Part shown: piece after piece, positions 17,460 through 25,201 of the stretch | Position numbering within the stretch: position 1 is the stretch's first letter | How the letters are laid out: each line of letters begins with the position of its first letter | Assembly (NCBI GenBank): GCA_964413935.1 | Contig: CAYPTY010000020.1 | Span: 1-41,433 of the forward strand | Source of the DNA: CAYPTY01 sp964413935 | GTDB taxonomy: Bacteria > Bacteroidota > Rhodothermia > Balneolales > Balneolaceae | Direction of reading: 5' to 3' | Length of the DNA stretch: 41,433 nucleotides | Made by a program: the position numbers and the translations under genes | The notes under the pieces: generated by a model | Seen by the model: only the letters and a program-made list of their open reading frames with translations | Told to the model about the DNA's origin: nothing | Database searches by the model: none

Positions 17460-18809
17460 TTATTTAGCGAGTACCAGATATGAGTGAGCCCCGAGAGTAA
17501 TTCCGGCATCACTTTCTTTCAAATTGCCAAGAACGACTTCCATACCCTCGGCTGAAAGTTCCGCAGAAGGAATGGTCATCTCATCATCGTTGAAATTCAG
17601 AATAACACGAACCGCTTTTTCCCCTTTTACACGGTCAAAGGCATATACCATGGCATCACCAATTTCCAGACGCTGCAGGCTGCCTCCGTATTTACCATTC
17701 CAGAGGGCTTCATTTTCATGCTTCAGATTCAGCAGGGTGGCGTAGAAGTCCTGATACTTATAATCGTCCCATTCAATCTGATCTTTTTCGAAGAATTCGA
17801 GTTGTTTAACCAGGCCGGATTCCTGTCCGGTATAAACCAGAGGCATACCATCCACGGTTGCCGCCAGTACCGCAAAGTTCAGGAAATTATCGCCGAACAT
17901 CTCGGTATCGGTTCCTTTCCATGAGTTTTCGTCGTGATTGGTCGTAAAATACATGCGATAGGCATTTTCGTCGAAGCGTGCAGCATCTTTTTCCAGCAGT
18001 TCATCCAGGTCATCAAACGTTTTTTCTCCTTTGTGGATGCCGGTGATCACATGATGAAACTCCCAGGCATAGCTCATATCAAAAGCTTCTTCATGATGAT
18101 CCGGTTGTTCCGCTTCGGCAAGCATGAAAACGGGTTTGATTTCATCCAGGGTAGCCCGTGCTTCATTCCAGAAATCGGTAGGTATCATCATGGCCACATC
18201 ACAGCGATAGCCATCCACATCAAACTCCCGCACCCAGTAACTGAGGGCATCAATCATGGCATCGCGCATATCAGAATTGTCATAATTCAGGTCAATGACA
18301 TCCGACCAGTCTTCAACCGGCGGCTGGAAATTACCTTCTTCCGTCAGGGTGTACCATTCTTTGTTGTTTATGGTCCACACATGATCCCAGGCGGTATGAT
18401 TGGCCACCCAGTCCAGAATCACCTTCATTTCAAGCTCATGAGCTTTATCCACCAGCTCCTGAAAATCTTCTTCCGTTCCGAATTCCGGATTTACGGCTTT
18501 GTAATCCTGAACGGCATAGTAACTGCCCATTGTGCCCTTGCGCTCTTCTTCCCCGATGGGATGAACCGGCATCAGCCAGAGGATATCCACGCCCATCTCC
18601 TTCAGACGAGGCAGGTCATCGGTTACCTTTTCAAAGGTGCCTTCAGGTGAATACTGACGAATATTCACTTCATATATATTGGCATTTCTGGACCATTCCG
18701 GATGCTCAACAAGACTGGGATTGGGCGGGGTTATTTCTGAGGATTGCTCACAGGCCGGAGCAAAGAACAGCATAGCTGCCAGGCTCAGTAAAATCGATGT
18801 TCTAATCAT
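17460..18809 (-). CDS. GH13 alpha-amylase-family lipoprotein, compact
   Basis: A 449-residue lipoprotein (FFAPAC, Cys20), close to a bare catalytic barrel plus a short C-terminal beta domain. Region I is DWVANH (133-138), region II DVDGYRCDVA with nucleophile Asp204, region III LAEAE with Glu232 and region IV TNHDENSW with Asp293. The TMGSYYAVQDYKAVNPEFGT stretch near residue 93 is typical of GH13 enzymes acting on short maltodextrins. No starch-binding module is visible, so it probably trims oligosaccharides in the periplasm rather than granular starch (inference). The permease gene follows after 17 bp. The upstream GH13 gene ends 10 bp before its start. Confidence 0.93.
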   Translation of the reverse strand: MIRTSILLSLAAMLFFAPACEQSSEITPPNPSLVEHPEWSRNANIYEVNIRQYSPEGTFEKVTDDLPRLKEMGVDILWLMPVHPIGEEERKGTMGSYYAVQDYKAVNPEFGTEEDFQELVDKAHELEMKVILDWVANHTAWDHVWTINNKEWYTLTEEGNFQPPVEDWSDVIDLNYDNSDMRDAMIDALSYWVREFDVDGYRCDVAMMIPTDFWNEARATLDEIKPVFMLAEAEQPDHHEEAFDMSYAWEFHHVITGIHKGEKTFDDLDELLEKDAARFDENAYRMYFTTNHDENSWKGTDTEMFGDNFLNFAVLAATVDGMPLVYTGQESGLVKQLEFFEKDQIEWDDYKYQDFYATLLNLKHENEALWNGKYGGSLQRLEIGDAMVYAFDRVKGEKAVRVILNFNDDEMTIPSAELSAEGMEVVLGNLKESDAGITLGAHSYLVLAK

Positions 18810-18819
18810 GTTCGGTTCT

Positions 18820-21186
18820 TTAGAGAATTAAAATTTCAAAACTGTTGGGAGGCAGAGTGATAAACAATGTGTCATCCTCCACTCGAAATTCGTGGCCTAA
18901 ATGGGCTTTCAGTTTTTTGTAGTCGAAGTCATCTCTGAGTTCAACTTCAAGTTCTGCTTCAGCATCATCCTTATTTAAGACAGTGATGGCAATTTCGTCG
19001 AAATAAGCGCGTGAATAAGCCATCTGATCAGCTTCCACCAGATCAAAACTAAAATCGCCATAGAGTAGCGGCATACTGCTGTTTCGCAGGTTCATCAGTT
19101 TTCGAGTAACCTCTTTATTCTTCAGCTCCTGCTCATTCAGCTCAGCATCATCGAAAATCATCCAGCGACGATTATCCGGATCTCCGGCTCCCGGCATTCC
19201 GAATTCATCCCCATAATAGGTAACCGGAATTCCCGGAATGGTCATATTCCAGGCAAAGAGCAGCTGTAATTTATCGTAGGCAAAATCCTGAGGATGGGGA
19301 ATTTCATGCGTCCAGGCAGCCAGTTTGGGATCCTCATTCCATTTTACTTCACCGGAAGTGAGCGAAATGAAGCGGGCTTTATCATGATTGCCGGAAATGT
19401 AACCCATCATATTATGATTGCCGTAATATTTAAGTGTTTCATTCATCTGGGCCTGCAGCATTCCAAAGTCGCGGTCCTGACCAAAGGTGGTTTGAGCAGC
19501 ATCGAACATACTGAAATCAAATTGTGAATCCAGCATGCCGGAATTGATGTAGGAAGCGATAAGCTCCCTGGAGCCGTAGGTTTCCCCGATCTGGTAAACC
19601 GGCTGCCCTTTGGCAATCACAACGTCTTCCTTCACTTTGCGGGTCAGTGTTCTCCAGAATTCAAGGTTGATGTGCTTGGTGGCATCATGCCTGAAACCAT
19701 CAATCTCATAGTTCTTGAGCCAGAATAAGGCCGAATCGGTCATGACCTCAACCACTTCCGGATTGGAGAAATCCAGGGAAGGCATGAAGGTGTCGAACCA
19801 GGTAGTGAGGCGGTATTCATCCCACTTCTGCGTGTTCTCAGTTCCGTCCGGAAGATAAAGATCGGTAGCCCAGTCCGGGTTGTCCTGATACACCGGATGC
19901 TCTTCATGAACATGATTAGCCACATAATCCACGATGATGGCGATTCCGTTTTCATGCGCGATGTCGATCAATTCCCTGAACTCATCTTCGGTTCCATATC
20001 TGTAATCAATTTTGGAAGAAGAAATCGGCCAGTAGCCATGGTATCCGGAAAACTTCGTGGTAACGCCACCTTCGTCCCAGAGTCCGTAAGCGGTTTCCGG
20101 ATTCAGGGTAATGGGTGACAGCCATAGCGCATTAATACCCAGGTCCTGAAAGTAGCCATCCTGAATCGCCTGGGTGATGCCGGCAAAATCACCACCGTAA
20201 TAATTTACCTCAGGACGGATCATGGGATCGTCCACTTTTTTATTGTTGGATGGATTCCCATCCTGAAATCGGTCGATCAGCACCATATACATATTCCAGG
20301 CCTGATAATCCTGCCGGGTCAGCAAATCAGGATTTTTCAGCACTTTGCCATAGTGAAGCGGAACAAGTATATCATTGGAATATCCGGCTTCATTATAAGA
20401 CCAGGCCCGGATGTATGAACGCTCCATCTTTGCAGCTTCCATTGGAAGATTCACCACGATTTCTTCCCCGTCGTCATCGCTTTCAATTTCAAGGGCGTAA
20501 TTTTGCCAGAAAACATAGGTTTCGTCCGCATCATCGGCTTGCAGTTCTATGCGGTTTGAATTGTGCTTGTCAGTTATCAATTCGGGTTTTTCATCGGCAT
20601 CTACGCTGCCTACGATCAGCTGAGAATTAATGCCGCCAATGCCATTCGGCACCTGCACCGGGTTTTCCGGATCCAGGGTTTCTTTGCCATCAACCAGGAA
20701 TTGATACTGATAAATACCCGGATTCAGCAGCAGGCTGGCCTCGAAATAATCCCCATTTCGGATGAGCTCATCCGCAGCCGGATTCCAGCTGTTCATCTCC
20801 CCTTTCACAAAAACCTGCTTGATGCCGGTTTTGTAGGGAAAACGCAGGGTCACCATTTCCTTTTCTGTGGCTTTCACCAGGATGTCGTAACGATCGCCCT
20901 CCATCCAAGCTGTAAAGAGAGAGAGGGATTTGTCGGGGAATCCGGTCAGGATCACTTGTTCAAAATCACCAAGCACTTCAAAGGTTAATCCGTCACCTAT
21001 ATGAATGGAATCAACCTTTTCAGGGTGCATGAAATAATCAGCCACCACCACACGGGTGGTATCATACTGCAGCAGGATGGGCGATGCCAGTCCCGGAATA
21101 TCGGATTCTTTGGGAATATCCGATGGGCTGCAGGCCAGCAGCAGAGCTGCCAGCACTAACACAGCATAACGTGGAAGTATTTTCAT
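18820..21186 (-). CDS. GH13 alpha-amylase-family lipoprotein with N-terminal glycan-binding-like domain
   Basis: A 788-residue lipoprotein (LAALLLAC, Cys19). About 290 residues precede the catalytic barrel. They include a region like the CBM48/AMPK glycogen-binding fold (QVFVKGEMNSWNPAADEL, then YQYQFLVDGKETLDPEN; about 120-195). The barrel begins near NMYMVLIDRFQDGNPSN. Region I is DYVANH (420-425), region II EIDGFRHDATKH with nucleophile Asp501, region III YQIGETYG with Glu535 and region IV SGNHDKARF with Asp602. YYGDEFGMPGAGDPDNRR near 657 is a usual GH13 feature. It likely acts on maltodextrins at the outer membrane or in the periplasm. Two bases separate it from the T9SS amylase gene upstream. 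Confidence 0.93.
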   Translation of the reverse strand: MKILPRYAVLVLAALLLACSPSDIPKESDIPGLASPILLQYDTTRVVVADYFMHPEKVDSIHIGDGLTFEVLGDFEQVILTGFPDKSLSLFTAWMEGDRYDILVKATEKEMVTLRFPYKTGIKQVFVKGEMNSWNPAADELIRNGDYFEASLLLNPGIYQYQFLVDGKETLDPENPVQVPNGIGGINSQLIVGSVDADEKPELITDKHNSNRIELQADDADETYVFWQNYALEIESDDDGEEIVVNLPMEAAKMERSYIRAWSYNEAGYSNDILVPLHYGKVLKNPDLLTRQDYQAWNMYMVLIDRFQDGNPSNNKKVDDPMIRPEVNYYGGDFAGITQAIQDGYFQDLGINALWLSPITLNPETAYGLWDEGGVTTKFSGYHGYWPISSSKIDYRYGTEDEFRELIDIAHENGIAIIVDYVANHVHEEHPVYQDNPDWATDLYLPDGTENTQKWDEYRLTTWFDTFMPSLDFSNPEVVEVMTDSALFWLKNYEIDGFRHDATKHINLEFWRTLTRKVKEDVVIAKGQPVYQIGETYGSRELIASYINSGMLDSQFDFSMFDAAQTTFGQDRDFGMLQAQMNETLKYYGNHNMMGYISGNHDKARFISLTSGEVKWNEDPKLAAWTHEIPHPQDFAYDKLQLLFAWNMTIPGIPVTYYGDEFGMPGAGDPDNRRWMIFDDAELNEQELKNKEVTRKLMNLRNSSMPLLYGDFSFDLVEADQMAYSRAYFDEIAITVLNKDDAEAELEVELRDDFDYKKLKAHLGHEFRVEDDTLFITLPPNSFEILIL

Positions 21187-21188
21187 CT

Positions 21189-24101
21189 TTATTTAATCAG
21201 AGTCATTTTGGTATAGCTCACGTTATTCCCGGATACCAGTCTGGCGATATAAATACCACTGCCCAGATTTGCGGCATCAAAATTCACACTGTGTGAGCCT
21301 CGGGTTAGTGGTCCGTCAACCAGCGTTGCCACTTCACGCCCCAGTATATCATATACTATAAGTTTTACTTCGCTGGCCTGAGATAGCTGGAAGTCGAGGG
21401 TGGTGGTTGGGTTAAACGGATTCGGATAGTTCTGCATCAGTCGGAATTCAATCGGTTCTTCAGCAATGCGTTCATCCCCGGATGAAGTGGGCAGAGCAAA
21501 TTGTTTTGTGGTCAGCAGAAGGAAATCGCCCGGATCCAGGGTAAATTCAACGGATGTTGATTCAAAATTTAATTCCTCACCGGTAAAGTAATTGAACCAG
21601 GTTCCCGATTGCGGAAGGTTTTTGGTTTCCGTTTGGGTAGTCACGGAGAAGTTTCCGATGGCAAAAACGTCGGTATCGCTATGCTGCAGGCTGTAACTCT
21701 TAACCGAATAACGGAAGTCGTAGCTTTCGGCGTCCGGGTCGGTGAAGGCGGGTGACAGCCATCGAAGTTCCAGCAAATTGGACCAGTGCTCATACAGGTC
21801 TTTCCGTCCTTTTTCGAAATAATAATCCCATCGGATGGGTTTTTCTCCGGTTCTGCTGGGAGCGGAAGCCGCACAATCCCCATTGCCGTCTCCTCCCGGT
21901 TTGAGGCACTGTTCTCCGTTATCACCATAACCGTATCCCAGTTCCCCGAACTGCCAAATCATCTTTGGTCCCGGCAACAGGAAGAAAAAGGTTCCAGCCA
22001 TCTCCATGCGATCTAATGCGGTTTCCAGCTCTCGTACATTATAGTCACCGGATGAATTACCAAAACTGATATTTTTGAACATCAGCCACTGTTCATCATG
22101 GCTCTCCATATAGCCCACACGGCTTCGGGCATTGAATGACGCCGGAGCAAGTACGTTTCCAAAATCAGATTGCCCATTACTGTGGTATCCCATGGTTGCT
22201 TCATTATACTCAGGGTTGGCTTTTCCCCAGAGCATGATCCCTTTACCCTCGTTCAGGCGGTATTTGGCCCATTCCACCTCTTCGGTAAAGGAGCCGCCGC
22301 TGCCCAGATGCTCGAAGATCACATAGAAATCAGGATCGGCAGCCCACTGGTAATCTGCATATTTTTTGAGCACATCCACGCGGTCCTGATTGAAGCTTTG
22401 TGTACAATCAAAACCGGAAGCACAATTCTGGGTAAATCCTTTGGTGAGATCCCATCGAAAACCATCCACCTTGTATTCATTGATCCACCATTCAATCATT
22501 CTCTTGTTGTAATACTGCGTACCTGAATACTGATGGTTGAAATCATTGAATACATTGAAAGAGTGTGTCGGAACTTCATTGAAATAGGGATTCTGCGAAA
22601 TCGGATACAGCTGATAAAATGAATTCTGATCCGATGCATGATTCATTACCACATCCAGAATAACCGCAATACCCCGCTTGTGGCATTCGTCCACAAATCG
22701 TTTAAATTCATTTGGCGAACCGTAGAACTTATCAAGAGCAATGTGATTGTAGGGATTATAACCCCAGCTTAGGTTACCATCGAATTCGGACACCGGCATC
22801 AGCTCAATCGCGTTGATTCCCAGATGTTCCAGATAATCCAGCGTATCAATGAGCGTGGTATAATTTTTTTCTTGAAGGAAGTCACGAAGCAACAGTTCAT
22901 AAACCACCAGGCTTTCCCGGTCCGGTTTCTGGAAATCGGTTACCTCCCAGTCATAGGCTTCGGCACCGGGGAACATCACCCCGACAATGCCGCTGCTCTT
23001 CCCTTCCGGATAAGGTTTCAGGTTAGGATAGCTGCTTGCCGGTATGAACTGGTCGTTGAAGGGATCCAGCACGATGGGTGAATATGGATCATGTATGCGG
23101 ATGTTGCCATCTACCAGGTACTGAAATCCTACTTCAGTTCCGGGCGTTAAGCCACTCACATCAATCCAGTACCAGGTGCTGTCAGGATTCAGGGAATCCT
23201 TGTTCATCTGATATTCGGCGCGGATTTCCCAGTTATTGAAGTCCCCGATTACAAATACATTCTCATGATAAGGCGCAAAAAGGGACAGACGGGCTTCGGT
23301 TGCACTGAGATAGGTGATTCCATCCTTGGTTCCTGCAGGCCTGCTTTGTTGATTACTGCTGTTTAGTTTTATCAGGGAGGCCTCAGCCGTGGCTGTGGCG
23401 CCGGATTCATGGGTTGCGGTGAGTAGCAGGTCATACTGGAATTCCGCACCGATTCCTACTTTGAATTTCAGGGTATCTTCACTGCTGCTGTAAATCACGT
23501 TACCATTCAGGCTGAGCTCATAGTCGATATTTCCGGTGAGGCCACCTGCCAGTCCCACTACCTCAATCGAATCACCCTCATTTACAAAGGTTACATCCGT
23601 ACCGGGATTCAGGAAAGTAGCGGTGAAATCGCCGGGCTGAACCAGGTCAATGAAGATATCTTCACCACGCACACCCCGGCCAACAGCGGATAAACTGCCG
23701 TTCTCTACGCCGCGAAACAGCACGCCAATACGCTCCACTACTACAATAGGGCTACTGATGTTGAAGAATTCCCGTACGGATGGCCCATAGGTGAATTCCC
23801 ATTTATCATCCCCTAAAGGAGTAGCTCTGAGTTCCTCGGGAAAACTGCTGTCCCAGCCGCTGCTTGGCCTGGAACTGGCCCAGTTGGGAGCACTCTGATT
23901 GGTAACCGGCCCAGTCCAGAGGTACACATCACCGGTAAAACCTGCGAGTTCCCCATTGCCGAGGGTCGCATCAAATATGATGATGACAGAGTCTGTATCG
24001 GTTGCGAAAGAAGGTGTAAAAGTGACTACCTGTGCGATGCTCTTTATCCCCACTAAGGATAAAATGATCAGTACCGCAAGGCTCTTAAAGAAGGTTCTCA
24101 T
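21189..24101 (-). CDS. T9SS-exported GH13 alpha-amylase with CBM48-like domain and C-terminal sorting domain
   Basis: A 970-residue protein with a Sec signal (first 23 residues, ending S-I-A-Q). Two beta-rich domains follow (about 25-250), then a CBM48-like domain (about 265-350, with VFVIGDFNNWEI and GFQYLVDGNIRIHDPYSP). The GH13 barrel runs from about 395 to 780: region I DVVMNH (483-488), region II KVDGFRWDLTKGF with Asp551, region III YVIFEHLG with Glu597, region IV YMESHDEQW with Asp669. The C-terminal 85 residues form a type A T9SS sorting domain starting MQNYPNPFNPTTTLDFQL and ending YTKMTLIK. It should be secreted across the outer membrane and held at the surface or released. The start lies 17 nt inside lacI. 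Confidence 0.95.
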   Translation of the reverse strand: MRTFFKSLAVLIILSLVGIKSIAQVVTFTPSFATDTDSVIIIFDATLGNGELAGFTGDVYLWTGPVTNQSAPNWASSRPSSGWDSSFPEELRATPLGDDKWEFTYGPSVREFFNISSPIVVVERIGVLFRGVENGSLSAVGRGVRGEDIFIDLVQPGDFTATFLNPGTDVTFVNEGDSIEVVGLAGGLTGNIDYELSLNGNVIYSSSEDTLKFKVGIGAEFQYDLLLTATHESGATATAEASLIKLNSSNQQSRPAGTKDGITYLSATEARLSLFAPYHENVFVIGDFNNWEIRAEYQMNKDSLNPDSTWYWIDVSGLTPGTEVGFQYLVDGNIRIHDPYSPIVLDPFNDQFIPASSYPNLKPYPEGKSSGIVGVMFPGAEAYDWEVTDFQKPDRESLVVYELLLRDFLQEKNYTTLIDTLDYLEHLGINAIELMPVSEFDGNLSWGYNPYNHIALDKFYGSPNEFKRFVDECHKRGIAVILDVVMNHASDQNSFYQLYPISQNPYFNEVPTHSFNVFNDFNHQYSGTQYYNKRMIEWWINEYKVDGFRWDLTKGFTQNCASGFDCTQSFNQDRVDVLKKYADYQWAADPDFYVIFEHLGSGGSFTEEVEWAKYRLNEGKGIMLWGKANPEYNEATMGYHSNGQSDFGNVLAPASFNARSRVGYMESHDEQWLMFKNISFGNSSGDYNVRELETALDRMEMAGTFFFLLPGPKMIWQFGELGYGYGDNGEQCLKPGGDGNGDCAASAPSRTGEKPIRWDYYFEKGRKDLYEHWSNLLELRWLSPAFTDPDAESYDFRYSVKSYSLQHSDTDVFAIGNFSVTTQTETKNLPQSGTWFNYFTGEELNFESTSVEFTLDPGDFLLLTTKQFALPTSSGDERIAEEPIEFRLMQNYPNPFNPTTTLDFQLSQASEVKLIVYDILGREVATLVDGPLTRGSHSVNFDAANLGSGIYIARLVSGNNVSYTKMTLIK

Positions 24102-25122
24102 TTTTTACTGTGCTTGATTGAATAGTGTTCAGGTTCTCTGTTGAAGATCTGAGTACCAGGTCAGGCGTGTAAATGGTTTTTGAAACTGCTCTTTCGGGAT
24201 GTTCAATACGGTCAATCAACACCTGAGTGGCGTAATAACCCATATCGCGCATGGGTTGTTTAATGGTTGATAGTCCTAAATACTCTGCAAATTCGATATC
24301 GTCATAGCCCACCAGTGGGATATGCTTTCCGGTATCCTGCATGGCTTTAAGTGCGCCAACCGCTTGAATATCAGAGGTGCAGAAGCAGGCTTCCGGTTCA
24401 ATATTTCCGGTCAGCACCTTGATCATGGCTTCATAACCGGCGCGTTCAGTAAAACCATCCCGATAAGGGGTATCCCCTTCGAATACCAGATCTTCTCTGA
24501 ATGGAATTCCGAATTCTTTGAGAGCCCGTTTGTAGCCCTCCATCCGATGATCTACCGGCATCGAATTTCGATCAGCTGTGAGTATAGCCACTTTCTGCAG
24601 GCCTCTTGACAACATGTGTTTCACGGCCCTATAAGCGCCATGTTTGTTATCCACACTTACCGAGTCAAAATATGGGCTGTAGTCATCCACCAGGGTGATG
24701 GGCAGTTGATAGCGTTTCAGATTCTCCCAATCCATATCGCTGAGATGGGTTGAAATAAGCAGATAACCTTCTGCTGATCTTCTTCTGAGTACCCGCTCAA
24801 CCTGATCTGCGATGCTGAGATCCGGAGTAACGTTATAAATATTCAGGTCATATCCCTGAGTATCAAGTTTGTCCTGTATTCCTCCCAGGATTTCGATGAA
24901 GAAGTAGTTAGACATCACCGGCACTACGGCCATGATCATGTTTGACTTACGCGAAGCCAAACCCTGCGCATGCGCCTGGGGGTGGTATCCCATTTCATCA
25001 GCAATGCTTAATACCCGGTCTCTTGTTCTTTTGGAAACACTGGAGCTGTCATTAAACACTCTGGAAACGGTGGCAATACTCACTCCCGCTTTTTCTGCGA
25101 TATCGTAAATCGTGACGGCCAT
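24085..25122 (-). CDS. LacI-family transcriptional regulator
   Basis: A 345-residue repressor-type protein. The N-terminal helix-turn-helix (TIYDIAEKAGVSIATVSRVF, about 4-23) and hinge (QGLASRKSNMIMAVVP) are followed by a periplasmic-binding-protein-like sugar sensor domain (about 62-325). Its YDIAEKAGVS...SRVFN recognition region is the type that binds palindromes with a central CG, such as the site at 37355-37368. It is the first gene of the amylase/permease cluster and overlaps the T9SS amylase start by 17 nt, so it is translated with its likely targets. The effector is probably maltose or a maltodextrin, judging only from context. Only 32 bp separate its start from the terminator of the upstream operon. 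Confidence 0.93.
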   Translation of the reverse strand: MAVTIYDIAEKAGVSIATVSRVFNDSSSVSKRTRDRVLSIADEMGYHPQAHAQGLASRKSNMIMAVVPVMSNYFFIEILGGIQDKLDTQGYDLNIYNVTPDLSIADQVERVLRRRSAEGYLLISTHLSDMDWENLKRYQLPITLVDDYSPYFDSVSVDNKHGAYRAVKHMLSRGLQKVAILTADRNSMPVDHRMEGYKRALKEFGIPFREDLVFEGDTPYRDGFTERAGYEAMIKVLTGNIEPEACFCTSDIQAVGALKAMQDTGKHIPLVGYDDIEFAEYLGLSTIKQPMRDMGYYATQVLIDRIEHPERAVSKTIYTPDLVLRSSTENLNTIQSSTVKNENLL

Positions 25123-25141
25123 CGAATGGATTCAGAGCTAA

Positions 25142-25180
25142 AGAAAAATAAAAACACAGGTGCCGGTCACAGCACCTGTG
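25142..25180 (-). terminator. Rho-independent terminator after the surface-protein operon
   Basis: Perfect 9-bp inverted repeat CACAGGTGC / GCACCTGTG (25155-25163 and 25172-25180) with an 8-base loop. On the minus strand the stem is followed at once by a T-rich tract (TTTTTATTTTTCTTT). It lies 22 bp after the stop of the 878-residue T9SS gene and 20 bp before the lacI start, so it separates the surface-protein operon from the lacI/GH13 operon, completely or as a leaky attenuator. Confidence 0.9.
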
Positions 25181-25201
25181 AATAGAATCAAATGAAATTG
25201 A

